Shown here piece after piece: positions 12,366 to 24,562 of a stretch of 64,000 bases of DNA; position 1 is the first letter of the stretch; each line of letters begins with the position of its first letter. Source of the DNA: Polytrichum commune (lineage: Eukaryota > Streptophyta > Polytrichopsida > Polytrichales > Polytrichaceae); NCBI GenBank assembly GCA_950295325.1, contig OX485806.1, positions 48,543,169-48,607,168 on the forward strand, in the 5' to 3' direction. Position numbers and translations under genes: made by a program. Below the pieces are notes generated by a model. It was not told the DNA's origin, did no database searches, and saw nothing but the letters and a program-made list of their open reading frames with translations.

Positions 12366-12391
12366 TGCCAACATGGCAAGCCATGTTGGCA
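12366..12391. repeat. Perfect inverted repeat, 12-bp arms and 2-bp centre
   Basis: TGCCAACATGGC, then aa, then GCCATGTTGGCA. Flanking ATGTATG and CATACAT extend the symmetry. It could form a stable hairpin or cruciform, and no protein-coding frame uses it. Confidence 0.85.
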
Positions 12392-12915
12392 TACATAGGT
12401 AGGTTCCTTGGCACCCTTAAGACGTGGCTCATATAAATGACTACTCTATGTCTTAATCTCCCCCTCACTGTCCACGTGCACAAACAATGACTCCCACCAA
12501 GTCCTATGGGAGTAAGGGTTTTAATAACTAGAGTGCAACAATGAACCTAACTAAGGTGATGCCCATAGTTTGAATACCTCATTTAGTTACAGCACCACGC
12601 AAAGTATGAACCAGCGGAGTGTAACTCCAAGTACCGTATGAGTTTGAGGTTTAGCTAGGTGAACTTCAAGACAACAAAGGGGTAGCTATAGATTTAGAAT
12701 ACACAAAGGATAGAAGGAATACATAGTATATAGCTCAAATGAATGAACCAGCTGCGGAAAATGTGAACATGTAACCAGATAGATTTCGATCCACGAGGGT
12801 TTTTACCGAGTATGCTGAAAAAGCTACCAGGCAAAGTGTTGGATATTCAACCTTTTTGCTCAATACTCTCTCACCAACAAAAAGAAGATGAAGGGAGAAA
12901 AAGTTATTAGAGGAT

Positions 12916-13140
12916 TTACAATGTTGTTGCTGCTTCCTGCACGGGCATGAATAGCTGCTGTATTTCTGCAACACGCTTGTCACGGGCCAGCTCATACGAT
13001 CCCTTTGGTGGGCCATTTCCTACATCTACGCCAAAGGTATGTACACTATCACCCTTTTGTGCTGCACTATTGAGGGGTGTTTTTAAAGGCGATAGTACAG
13101 AATCCATGCTGTAGTTTGACAAATCCGCTCTACCCGCCAT
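12916..13140 (-). pseudogene. Putative first exon of the disrupted minus-strand gene
   Basis: It starts with ATG at 13140 and runs 74 codons. Motifs are 'SVLSPLKTPLNSA' and 'GSYELARDKRVAEIQQLF', the latter a short charged helix typical of the N-terminus of plant transposon-associated proteins (from memory). It is divergent from the CACTA transposase that begins at 13877, about 740 bp away. This could be the accessory gene of a CACTA family or a separate gene. Confidence 0.45.
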
Positions 13141-13864
13141 TTCCCACTATCCTCTCAAACTCCCTAGTAAACTAATCCCAGCTCATCTCCAAGGAACTTA
13201 GTTGATCAACACCCTGGAGCTCTCTTGAAGCAACATTTTGACACTTACCTCTCTGACACCTCATTCGGAAAACCCAATAGACAGTAATCACTTCAGGTGC
13301 ACGAACTCATGCCTCCTTACTACGACCTCATTATCGCCCTAGCTCTCTTCACCCAACTCACTATCCTATTTGATCGCCGGATGGTCCGGGGTTCAGAGTC
13401 CACTCTAGACCATGCTTGTTTATGTTGTGCACCGCAATGTTGTTGTTTTAGGGTTTAGGGTAAACAACGCCACTAAAAACCCTAGCATTAAACCCTACGA
13501 CTATGAAATCACTACATTCTTGTCCACGTGTGCCACAAAATGACTAAACTTCAACTACAACTCAAGATAATAAGGAGTATGTTGCAACTGCATTATTACT
13601 CTAGAAGTTAATTAGGATGTAACAACATACCCCATTTGAAATGACTAAACCACAACTATGTATTGAGCCAAGATAAATGTGTACACACTTGCCAAACAGC
13701 GCAACGTAAACACTTTTGGAAGCCTCTGTACTTGTATAGAAATCCATATACACCCAACTTAGGTAGGTAGCAATATGGATGAGTGCTCTTTTGGTCAATT
13801 GCATATGCCCTACACTATGCCAACACTTTGTGTTGATGGCTGGTAATTGAAATAATCTATATGC

Positions 13865-16800
13865 TTGCAATGTAAAATGGAGGAAAGGAGGCTCCCCATT
13901 AGCAATAGGAGAAGGCAACAATTGCGAGATGATAGGCTATGGATAAAGGAGCAGGAAAGGGCTGTATTCTATAATTTGAAACGCATTCGTTGTCCATGCT
14001 CCAAGTGTAAGGGACGTGTTCAATGCTCATTGGATAAAGTGAAAGACCACCTCATCCAATATGGCAGAGAACTATGGACATTTAGACTATGGAGAGGGCC
14101 AGGTGACAGGTACTCCTCCGATGAGGAATGGGAAGAAGAGTTCAAAACACCGCGTATAACACAAGGAGATGGGATAATGGATGCAGGCGTGGAAGTGCAT
14201 TCAATGGTGTAGGATGCATATCAAGAAATAGACCAGCAGCAACACCCTTTGGAAGAAACATTGCAGGTAATCGTCATGGATGCATTTACTGTAGTGGATG
14301 GCCTAGAAGATGGTGCAAATGATGACTCTACTGATGAAGATGATGAAGAACCTCTGGGAGATTTAGGCATTGAGGATGACAAAGACGATGCTCCACATGA
14401 TTTAGAGGATGCAATTCAAGAGTTGTATGATGGTGCAAGGTCCTCTGTGTTAGCTGCAACAATTTTGATAATGACCCTCTGTACAATTCACGGAGTGAGC
14501 AACAAGTTTGCGGATGAACAATTTGTTCTTTTCCGCCTACACCTTCTTCCTGGTGAGAATCGACTACCCAAGAATTACCATGCCGCCAAATCAATGATTA
14601 GGAAGTTGGGGTTAAATTACAACACCATCCACGCATGTGTAGGAGGGTGTGTGCTATTTAGAGGGCCCCTTGAAAATGCTACGCGTTGTCCTAGGTGCAA
14701 CAAAGCACGGTATAAAGACGAGGCCCAACAAAAAAAACCTTGGAAAGTCCTTAGACATTTTCCATTGATTCCTAGATTAAAACGTATGTTTCGAACACCT
14801 GCACTATTCGAGCTTATGGGTTGGCATTCAAAAAATAAGAGCACAGACGGTATGGTTAGACATCCTTGTGACTCCAAGGCATGGCACCATGTGCATGACA
14901 ATGTAGATCCTATATTTGGCCAAGACTCCCGAAATGTACATATGGGACTTGCTGTTGATGGTGTGAATCCTTTCAAGCTTCAACGCTCCATTTGGTCTAC
15001 TTGGCTAGTGATGTTTCTTAACTACAACATACCTCCGTGGTTGACAACCAAGAAATTTTTTATCATGCTAGTTTTGCTTATTCCCGGAAAACAATCAGTT
15101 ATTGCACAATTTTTTGACGTGTATTTGGCACCATTAGTTGAAGAATTGCAACAGTCATGGAAAAGGGTGCTAGCATCCTTCATGATCTGCCGTACTGGAA
15201 GGTACTTCCTTTTACAATCCCATTTTCAAATACCTACACCCTAGACCAACAAATAGTTCAATACAAGAACAGAGACGCAATTGATGTCATACTGTCACAT
15301 ATCGTAGTAGATGTGGAAATCAGTGTTGTCACTATTTTTCAAGGTACAGGGTTCCTAATGTTTGTCTCATTGTTTCTGAATTAGGACCTTTTTATTCGAT
15401 ACACCCTGGATGTTATGCATTGTGAACAAAATATGTCGAAGAACATATTGAAGACCATTACTGGGCATAAAGATACGGTGAAAGTTAGACATGATCTCCA
15501 ACGTAGGGGAATCAGGAAACACCTTTGGCTAACTAGCAATCCAAAAAAACCCGGGGAAATGTTAAAACCTGCAGCCCCATATGTATTGACTAGCGAGGAG
15601 TTTGACATATTTGCTAGCACTATTGAATCTTTGAAAGCACCTTCAGGCCACATATCCAACATAGCTCAATACATATGGAAGAAAAATTTCGGGGGACTAA
15701 AATCACATGATTACCATGCAACAAATATTGCCGTTAGGTTTAAGGGGGTTGTTACAAGCAAGCCCAAGAATGGCAGTGATGAGGATCTCCAAGGTATTTC
15801 GGAGAATATGCAACAAAGTGTGGAATCCAAGTGAGTTTCAGGGTCTTCATGTTGACGTTGCTTGGAATATGGCACTCTTAGAGATGCATTTCCCTCCGTC
15901 GTTTTTTGATATTATGACTCACTTGGTGTATCACCTTGTGGAGGAATTGGATTTGTGTGGACCTCTTTCTACAAGATGGATGTACCCTGTTGAAAGGTAC
16001 ATGAAAACATTAAAACAGTATGTCCGTAATATGGCAAGACCAGAGGCGTCCATGGCAGAGGGATATGTGAAGGATGAATGCCTTGGCTTCGTCACAGAAT
16101 ACTTGCAGAGGTTCGAGGTTGTAGACCGACGAGTGTGGGACGCGGATGAAGAATATGGAGATGCAGAGGAGGTTCTTGAGGGGGCAGGGTCAATTTATGT
16201 CATGACTCTTCCTCTGAGAGAACTTGCACATCAATATGTTTTAACAAACGTAAAACTTTTGGAACCTTGGCATCGGTGAGTATGGTGCATTACAATCACT
16301 CTGTAGTTATTTGTCGGTGGACCATGATTGTAGTATGAGTACATCATCATGGTAATTCAATATTGGATGTTCAATGACTGTAATATGATGAGATTATGAC
16401 ACATGAATGATTGGCATGTGAGTCATATACTAATGTAACCATGTTGTGTTCAAGCAATGGAGGGAAGCACATGATGCAAATCGCAACATCGAACCATTTG
16501 ATGTTTGGGTTAGAAAAGCAGTGCACAACCATCCACATGATCCCAACAATATTGACGACATGGACAAGATTTTGTTGTGTAGTAGGCCATCCCCAAAAGC
16601 AACACGGTATACGAGGATGCGTGCATTTGGGAACCACTTTCGAGTGCAAGATTCGCAATCCGCATTGTTGCAAACATACGACAGTGGAATTGCTTCTATA
16701 TTTGAAGTGCCAAATGTTGATTCTCAATCTGAGGTATCATTGAACTATGTGGGGGTGCTCCAAGATATATTGAAGTTGGATTATGGTCCACTGCGAACTG

Positions 16801-17144
16801 CGGTAATTCTTTTTCGATGCGAATGGTTGAAAAGAGAAGATAATCGTGGAAATCCCACTTACGTGCGGGATGATGCGGGGTTTATGGTGGTGAATTCTAG
16901 GCACAAACTATCTAAGATGTCGGAGCCATTTATATTCCCAAGTCAAGCTACACAAATCTTTTTCTCCAATAATTTCAGAAAAACCCTATTGGAAGGTAGT
17001 ATTGCGAAAGGAAGCACGCTCAAGAAGAGAATAACAAGACACATCAGATGTCTTCATTACAACCACTTTAGAAGTTCAAGGCATGAGTGCTCCAGAGCGT
17101 GTGCCTCCCCCTGCAATTGTTGTCTCTCTAGTAGGGGCCATTGA
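13865..17144 (+). pseudogene. CACTA TNP2-type transposase (Transposase_21 with DUF4218 and DUF4216 regions), inactivated
   Basis: The coding path runs through several blocks. 13865-14212 is a transposase-associated N-terminus ('IRCPCSKCKG'). A TAG at 14210 is followed in the same frame by 14249-15170, the Transposase_21 core ('NYNTIHACVGGCVLFRG', 'MVRHPCDSKAWHHV', 'MGLAVDGVNPF'). The protein then jumps to 'LHDLPYWK', a putative GT-AG intron (about 15198-15384), and 'LFIRYTLDVMHCEQN'. The usual middle part with the DFPAYGNLSGWSTKG-type motif is missing, and a frame change sits at that junction. DUF4218 follows (to about 16277, with one frameshift near 15790), an intron, then DUF4216 from about 16456 ('RTAVILFRCEWLK'). 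The in-frame stop, frameshifts and lost core segment make it non-functional. Confidence 0.8.
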
Positions 17145-18500
17145 ATTATCAGACAAAGATAATTTGTTGGCAATCGCAAAGTTTTAAGTTGACATTAAAT
17201 TTTGTGATACATTTTGCAGTTTCTGGGATGCATGTATGACTGCACTATGAGTTAAGTATGTCCAAGCTATGACTTTATTGCAACAACACTCTTCCTAATG
17301 CTAACATTGCTTACATGGCAGGACATATAAGAATGTACAAGCACTCACTAATGACGTAATCTTAAATTCATTTGGGATAGCAATTTGATATGTGGATGTA
17401 ATTTTTATGCACAATGCTGGCGTGTCAAGATTATTGTTGTTCTACAGAATACTCATGTATGTATGAATGATTAAAACATAGAAATTCTCAAATGCTACAA
17501 ATTTTGAAATATTAGGATACACTATGAAAGAGAAAAATGAATATAATTTTAGCTAACAAAAGGACAAGTATTGACATTTGTTGGAGGGACATTTATAAAT
17601 GAAAGCGCAATTGCACAATACATTATATGAAAACATCGTCACATTGGAATCTATTTAACTTTTTTGTGTGCCACTATAGTCTCACACATTCAAAGATGAT
17701 ATTCACACCGTCCCTATATCCAAAATAAACCCTAATTAATTTGATCAGGAACCCTAATTGATGACTAGGCCAATTAATTAAGGACTTTAAATGTGATTTT
17801 CTTATAGCACGTTCATATTATTACTAGTAGTATGCTCAAGAAGTTTCGTGTCATTTGGAGGTCATTAGCATAGTAGCAAGGGCTTTAACCACTTCATAAT
17901 AGTATTTTGCAATAAGGTAGCATGTGAAATAATGATTTGTCATAGTGTGTACAAAATTTGATGCCACCTATACAAGAATAACATGAAAACGAGATGGAAA
18001 CAACTAGTATTGGGTATAGGGTGTAGGGGTCTATGCCACGTCAACTTATTGAAACTCAAAAGTCATTGAGGTTGTCAAACCAATCATTATTATGACACTT
18101 CATTATTATTGACAATGTTGCTCATATAAAATTTCCCTATTTTCCACATCATTAAATAGCCCTGAATGCCACGTCAAGAAAGAATGCTAATACAAAGTTA
18201 TAGTGTAGACATCATCGTTAAATGATGTCAAAAGAATGACTTATGAACAGCCAAGTCATAATCCTCTATCCACGTCATACACGAGTGGATGGAGTGGATG
18301 ATAAACGGTAGACAAAAAATGAGTATTATGTGAGGTCTTCAACAGAGTTCATCATTGACTCATTTACATGACTCAAAAATGACAATTATGTTGGACACGT
18401 CACAACATGTGAACCAGGTAGGTGCAGTAGTCGTTTTATAAGTTGTTTAGGACAATTAGTCATTGATACCATGGTTGGAATGGACAAGGATTCTTCTAGT
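17145..18500. other. 3' non-coding and subterminal part of the CACTA element
   Basis: AT-rich with no open frame of note. From about 18050 onward the words gtcat/atgac recur densely up to the putative right terminus. Confidence 0.4.
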
Positions 18501-18539
18501 GTACGCTCCCTCGGAGGGGGGTGCCCAAAAGCACCACAT

Positions 18540-20345
18540 ATAGGTTCAACATGTGTGGACTAGTTCGGTTGATATATTCAAATACTTGGGTATGGACTAG
18601 AATTCGACCTTGTCGGATCCGAGAGGGTCTTGGTCGAGGACATCAACACCAGATTTTGACTTGAAGTTGTATATCTTGTATGTTTAGATAGGTTCAAGAT
18701 GTGTGAATTAGTTCGGTTGTTTTGTTCAAATAGTTGGGTATGGACTAGAATTCGACCCTCTCGGATCCGAGAGGGTCTTGGTTGAGGACATTAAGACTAG
18801 ATTTTGACTTGAAGGTTGTATATATTCTATGTTTAGTTAGGTTCAAGATGTGTGGATTAATTCGGTTGTTATGTTCAAATAGTTGGGTATGGATTAGAGT
18901 TCGACCCTCTCCGATCCGAGAGGGTCTTGGTTGGGGACATTAAGACCATATTTTGACTTGAAGGTTGTATATCTTGTATGTTAAGATAGGTTGAACATGT
19001 GTGGATTAGTTCTGTTGATATGTTCAAATAGTTGGGTATGGACTAGAATTCGACCCTGTCGGATCCGAGAGGGTCTTGGTTGACGACATTAAGACTAGAT
19101 TTTGATTTGAAGGTTGTGTATATGTATGTTAAGATAGGTTTAGGATGTGTGTACTAGTTCGGTTGATATGATCAAATACTTGGCTATGGACTAGAATTCG
19201 ACCCTCTCGGATCTGACAGGGTCCTGGTTGAGGACATTAAGACCAGATTTTGACTTGAAGGTCGTATATCTTGTATGTTAGGATAGGTTCAAGATGTGTG
19301 GACTAGTTCGGTTGTTATGTTCAAATAGTTGGCTATGGATTGAAATTCGACCCTCTCAAATCCGAGAGGATTTTAGTTGACGACATTAAGACCATATTTT
19401 GACTTGAAGGATGTGTATTTTGTATGTTTATATAGGTTTAAGATGTGTGGACTTGTTCGGTTGTTATGTTCAATTAGTTGGCTATGGACTAGAATTCGAT
19501 CTTGTTGGATCCGAGAGGGTCTTGGTTGAGGATATTAAGACCAGATTTTGCCTTGAAGGTTGTGTATCTTGTATGTTAACATAGGTTCAAAATATGTGGA
19601 GTAGTTGGGTTGATATGTTCAAATAAATGGGTATGGACTAGAATTCGACCCTCTCGGATCCAAGAGGGTCTGGTTGAAGATATCAGGACCATAGTTTGAC
19701 TTGAGGGTTAGGTATGTTGTATGTTAAGATAGGTTCAAGATGTGTGGACTGGTTCAGTTGACATGTTCAAATAGTTGGGTATGGACTAGAATTCGACCCT
19801 GTCAGATCCGAGAGGGTCTTGGTTGAGGACATGAAGACCAGATTTTGACTTGAACGTTGTGTATCTTGTATGTTAAGATAGGTTCAAATAAATGGGTATG
19901 GACTAGAATTCGACCCTGTTGGATTCGAGAGGGTCTTGGTTGAAGAGATCAGGACCATATTTTGACTTGAAGGTTAGGTATGTTGTATGTTAAGATAGGT
20001 TCAAGATGTGTGAACTAGTTTGGTTGATATGTTCAAATAGTTGGGTATGGACTAGAATTCGACCCTGTCGGATCCGAGAGGGTATTTGTTGAGGACATTA
20101 AGACCAGATTTGGACTTGAAGGTTGTGTATCTTGTATGTTAAGATAGGGTCAAAATGTGTGGACTAGTTCGGTTGTTATGTTCAAATAAATGGGTATGGA
20201 CTAGAATTCGACCCTGTTGGATTCGAGAGGGTCTAGGTTGAAGACATCACGACCATATTTTGACTTGAAGGTTAGGTATGTTGTATGTCAAGATAGGTTC
20301 AAGATGTGTGGATTAGTTTGGTTGATATGTTCAAATAGTTGAACA
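18540..20345 (+). repeat. 149-bp satellite array, 12 copies, each with a central palindrome
   Basis: Twelve copies of the core (arms ACCCTCTCGG and CCGAGAGGGT around 'AT', with point changes) occur at about 18606, 18752, 18902, 19051, 19199, 19350, 19498, 19647, 19795, 19912, 20061 and 20209. Spacing is 146-151 bp, with one 117-bp unit. Each unit also has 'ggttcaagatgtgtggacta', 'ggtatggactagaattcgac' and 'agaccagattttgacttgaa'. It starts next to the CACTA right end and stops just before the FCP1-like gene. Confidence 0.9.
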
Positions 20346-20652
20346 CTATATTCGGTAATTCGAGATTTTTTGTTGATTTTGAGACTATTTAAGGACGTTG
20401 TTTTCACAATTGTAGGAAGGAAAATAGTATAAAGATGCTATGTTCCCAATTTTGGATACATATATGAGACTCAAATGCATGGAACTACACAAACGTAAAT
20501 AAGAAAATGGGATGTATGAAAACATTTGCATATACAAAATCGATATCATATTAATTGAGTAGGGTTGAAGTACAAAATACATGTGGAATATCCAATATTA
20601 GGCCAAAGTCCTAGAAATATAATCCCACAACTAATTGTATGTTAATAATAGC

Positions 20653-21961
20653 CTATACGTTTGGATCGTGAATACGACTCACTACTTTTATTTTTGTAAT
20701 AGCCTTTGCGGCCGGTTTTTTTTTTTTTGCTTTAATGGCATCCATGGCTCTAAAGATCTCGGACCCGTGGCTGTAACCTTGTTTATTGACTGGTCCCGAA
20801 TATGTGCCATTTGCCCATATTTGCTGACCCGCTACCGATTTGTGGGTTGTGGTATTGTGAGTGGAATACGAATGCGTTTGGGAAACCGAATGTCTTGCAC
20901 TCTTCCGTAGGGCCAAACAATGATCAGACTCGCAAGAAGCACTCTTCAGTGTTCGCCTATCCAATGACAAAGTCGAGGATGACAGGCCCACATTCGTGTA
21001 TATTGGGGTCTGAACAATGACAATAAACATATATAATGAAGGGTTAGTATAAGTGGTTACAAATTACGGATGGAAGTCCAAAAAAACCCAAAAAACTGAA
21101 ATGCACTAATACACGGAAATCATCAAGGAAAAACTTGAGAATGCCAATAGTTGGGCACCTTGGCCTTCGGGGCGCAGGTTAGAGCTTATGGGACATCAAG
21201 GGGGGTAGATACAAGCCCAAGAGGGACGTTCGTAAATGCCGGGACATCAATTTGGGGTTCATTCATGCAAAGGCGTCTAGTCGACTATGGGTTTCGAACG
21301 TGCTTCTCATTGCGGAGGGGAGATGAAGATGGAGATGGAGCGTAATTGAGTTTTGCAACCTTTGCAGGAGGGCTATCCACAACACCGTCTTCAAACCCGG
21401 AGTCTTTGGAGTAATCAACAGCAGAGGCGGCATCGACGGCCGAAAATTGGAATAGTGAAGGCATTGCAACGTCGCTCATACCAAGGGAAGGGGAGTTGGG
21501 ACTTGGCCGTGATGTAGACATGCCATTGACGACACTTTGGGGTGCTTGGTGAGGCAACTAAGACACAAAAATACATTACAAAGATAAGGGGAGAAATGTT
21601 AGATATTTACATGGAGAGTCTAAGTACAAACCCAAAATTAAAGTTTTCATATTAATTTATCGAGTCTAGCGTAGCCGTACAACCTCTTAAATTCCTCATC
21701 TTGTGGGCCTAGAGGCCTATTGCCAATGGGGTTGGAGAGCATAAAATCCGAGACAATTCTGGGGTGATAGGCAAGCCTCCTAATGTAGGGTCCTAGTTCA
21801 CTCTCTAGAAAGTTGTCATTTCTATCGCTTTCCCAAGGATCCGGAAATATGCAATTGCTTGGGGGATTGAGAATACTCTTTGCGGGACTGTCGTCAATGA
21901 GGAGTGTGTTCTCTGGGGTGGGCCAACAACCATGGGGAGGGAAACTTAGTAGTGTGAGCAC
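20653..21961 (-). pseudogene. FCP1/NLI-interacting-factor-like phosphatase (HAD family), C-terminal half only
   Basis: Exon 1 (about 21961-21660) encodes 'TLLIDDSPAKSILNPPSN', then 'FPDPWESDRNDNFLESELG' and a helix ending 'YIRRLAYHPRIV'. This is the second half of an FCP1 homology domain, including the conserved acidic pair of the 'LLxDDSP' motif. The first half, with the DxDxT nucleophile, is absent: the leader sequence runs straight into this part, so an internal deletion is likely. Exon 2 (acceptor TGTCTTAG, exon from 21557 to about 21285) is rich in Ser-Pro pairs ('SRPSPNSPSLG'). Exon 3 (acceptor ATTGTTCAG, 21009-20653) ends in a lysine-rich, NLS-like tail ('AIKAKKKKPAAKAITK'). FCP1-type enzymes dephosphorylate RNA polymerase II CTD or related Ser-Pro substrates; catalysis here is ruled out by the missing half. 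Confidence 0.6.
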
Positions 21962-22062
21962 AGAGCGGAGAACGGAGATTGGACAGCGGAAATTTTAGAT
22001 TTTGTTGGGTAATTTTAGGAGAAGCAGTGCCTATTTCCGTGGAATTAGAGATAGTTTGAATT
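21962..22062 (-). promoter_or_regulatory. Conserved leader/promoter segment shared with the Mutator-like units
   Basis: On the minus strand this reads ATTCCACGGAAATAGG (near 22050) down to 'AATCTCCGTTCTCCGCTCTG' and GCTCACAC just before the FCP1-like frame. The same order of words (ATTCCACGGAAATAGG ... AAATCTCTGCTCTCCGCTCT ... GCTCACATAG) occurs on the plus strand at 57848-58004 and, with small changes, at 61946-62120. The match indicates a common element leader or terminal region. Confidence 0.6.
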
Positions 22063-22465
22063 CAATTTGTTGGAAAGGCACCCCATTCCCGTGGACATAA
22101 TAACCCATAATTGTTCGAGAAACCAACGGATCCTATAGGCGTGGAAGATTGCATTTGTTCTCAAACATCTTATAGTACATGTTTCAAATGTTTCATATTA
22201 AATTAGGGCTGGCGTCATCAATTGAAATCAAACATTAACATATGATGAACAACTTAAGTGTACATAAATGACTTGCACAAAGTGATAAATTGCCCCAAGT
22301 AGGTAGGGTATTATTTCCAAGTACGATTAGATTTCAATAATTCCCATACACAAAATATTTGATTGGCCGAGAATGTTCATGAAGTTAGGTGCAAAACTCA
22401 AGACTTACAAAAATGTGTATTCAATTCAAGTAGCTATATACAACCATCCTCTACTTTATTTCCAT

Positions 22466-22969
22466 CTACACCCTATCGGCCGGGCATGTCCAATATGGGA
22501 AAAATGATTCAAAGATCATGCCATAGAACTCCTCCGCACACCAACAGCTCTCCAATTCATCCATTAACTTAGCCAATGAACGCAATGACAAATCCCCCAA
22601 GTCCGACATAAGAATCCTCCGCGAAATTTTTGAGTTGACGTGCCGGCTATGAGAAAACCACATCATGTTCATTTGAAATTGTGTGATGAGGTTATGTTCG
22701 CGTGGCAAACACACCCTTAAGTCTACATTGGGACCCATGGCGTATTCATATTGAGCCAAACGAAGCGCATTGTACTCGGCACTTTTATCCACAATATTTT
22801 TCCATGATTTGCGACAAACGACATTGGGTGTCCAATACCGTCTCCCCGCCTGTATCCACATTTGCGGCACCCACCAATAAGTTGGGAACTAAGACTGACA
22901 ATTGTACATCTAGGTCCAGATGCAATACAAGTGGCTCCATGACGTGGAATTAGAGCGATCTTCCACAAC
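22466..22969 (-). pseudogene. Exon of an unrecognised transposon-type protein
   Basis: An acceptor (TTGTTCATCAG) lies at 22970. After two early in-frame stops the frame stays open for 134 codons to 22466. It is rich in Trp, Met and Cys ('MPQMWIQAGRRYW', 'NMMWFSHSRHVNSKISRRI', 'ELESCWCAEEFYGMIFESF'). No family is recognised. It lies between the methyltransferase-like and FCP1-like genes on the same strand, ending about 400 bp upstream of the shared leader. It could be the last exon of the methyltransferase gene or a separate gene. Confidence 0.35.
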
Positions 22970-23009
22970 CTGATGAACAAATGATGAGGAACACAAATGA
23001 ACTCAAAAA

Positions 23010-23490
23010 TTAAGTGAATATTGGCCAAGACCTTAACTTCAACCCAAAGATTAAAAAATGCTTAAAATTTGGCCAAGACCTTAACCTCAAACACAACATA
23101 CTAGAATCTGAAATTTGGCCAAGACTTTAACCTCAAACACAACATCCAAGAATCTAAAATTTGGCCAAGGCCTTAACCTCAACCCAAAGACTAAAGAATG
23201 CTTAAAATTTGGCCAATACCTTAACCTCAAACACAACATACTAGAATTTGAGATTTGGCCAAGGCTTTAACCTCAAACACCATATCCAAGAATCTGAAAT
23301 TTGGCCAAGGCCTCAACCTCAAATACAAGATCCTAGATTGCCGAAATCTGGCTAAGAGCTTAACCTCAACCCATAGATTCAAGAATGCATAAATCTGGCT
23401 AAGAGCTTAACCTCAAACACAAGATCCTAGAATGCCGAAATCTGGCTAAGAGCTTAACCTCAACACATAGATTCAAGAATGCATAAATTT
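23010..23490. repeat. Tandem repeat of about 50-60 bp, roughly nine copies
   Basis: Units contain 'atttggccaagaccttaacc' then 'tcaaacacaacat' and a variable 'agaatctg'. They drift to 'atctggctaagagcttaacc' at the right side. The array lies in the non-coding gap between two minus-strand genes. Confidence 0.8.
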
Positions 23491-23929
23491 TGACCGAGAG
23501 ACACGCCTGAATTCAAGAATGGAGCCTTCCTCAAATGTGGCCAAGAGATGCCCAAACAAAACTTGCATTTGCTATATAGCATTTGGGATTGGAAGACGGC
23601 CAATGTGAATGGGGTGCACGTGGAGACAAACATTATGGGTAAGATATTTGATTGGATTGCACCAAATTAATGGGGTTAATCTTAACTTGAGTGGGGGTTG
23701 GAATCAATATCATAACTCAAACTAAACTCCAATGTGAAAAGGATCCACGTGGATATGAAAATCAATGGTATATTAGTAGTTCGGATTGCACTAGATTGAA
23801 GGGGTGAATCTTAACTTGAGTGGGGGATGGAATCAATAACATAATGACCATCATGGCTCATGCAATATCTGGTGCCAACCCCAACCCACTACCCCTAACC
23901 CCTCAACTAGAGAAATAGCAACCCAACTA

Positions 23930-24260
23930 GCAAGATAGAATCAGGTCCACAACTAACACCATCCACATTAATTCAAAATGTGGTCCTAGACAACTATTAC
24001 CTTACCCTTTGGGAGCTGAGAGACTACCCAAACATAAAATCAACCATCCACTCTAATATAAAATTTGGTCCCCTTCAACTAAGACCTTACACTATCGGAG
24101 CCGAGAGCCTACCCAACCATAAAATCAACCATCCCCATTAATCCAAAATCTGGTTCTAGACACCTAAGACCTTACCCTCTCGGAGCTGAGAGCCTACTTG
24201 AAAATAAAATGAACTATCCACATTAATCCAAAATCAAGTCCTAGCCACCTAAAAATCCGT
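23930..24260. repeat. Tandem repeat of about 86 bp with a weak copy of the CTCTCGG palindrome
   Basis: Three units contain 'accttaccct' followed by a decayed palindrome (the third copy has CCCTCTCGGAGCTGAGAG) and 'ataaaatcaaccatcc'. The words 'ccaaaatctggtcctaga' and the palindrome match the reverse complement of the 149-bp satellite at 18.5-20.3 kb, so the two repeats are probably related. Confidence 0.65.
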
Positions 24261-24562
24261 GACCACACTACATAATTTTGGAGGTATATTGGGACGGCCT
24301 TTGGACACCTTTTAGTGGGCTCTCACAATTCATGGTTACCGACAAAGTAGTTGAACCTATCAACCAACTAGTTGAACATATATACAAAATTAATACAAAC
24401 CTCCAACCTTCAAGAGCAATTGAAAACAAACAACAACATAAGATGAAGAAAAAGTTGAATGTGGTTTGCAAAAGGCACATGGAAAAACAACAAATGAACT
24501 TATAAAAAACTCAAACATCATAAATACATAGGAGAAGGAGGTTCTAAACGTACGAGGCGTAG

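Larger units (their letters stand above)
13510..18501 (+). mobile_element. Decayed CACTA (En/Spm) element encoding a TNP2-type transposase
   Basis: The interior carries transposase and associated domains on the plus strand. The right end ends GGATTCTTCTAGTG at 18501, whose reverse complement starts CACTAGAAGAATCCTTGTCCA. The best left end is CACTACATTCTTGTCCACGTG at 13510, sharing CACTA and CTTGTCCA. Short ATGACT/AGTCAT words are frequent at both ends, consistent with subterminal repeats. The flanking triplets differ (AAT and TAC), so the exact ends are uncertain. The transposase content is not in doubt. Confidence 0.6.

Noticed and set aside
13443-13462. Telomere-like TTTAGGG text (also ttagggttt in the 3.5-3.9 kb repeat)
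   Set aside because: Only one or two imperfect repeats. Such short motifs are common in plant promoters and are not telomeric arrays.
18540-20345. Palindrome-bearing repeats at regular spacing, resembling a CRISPR array
   Set aside because: The whole 149-bp unit is repeated, so there are no unique spacers, no cas genes are present, and the surroundings are plant transposons.
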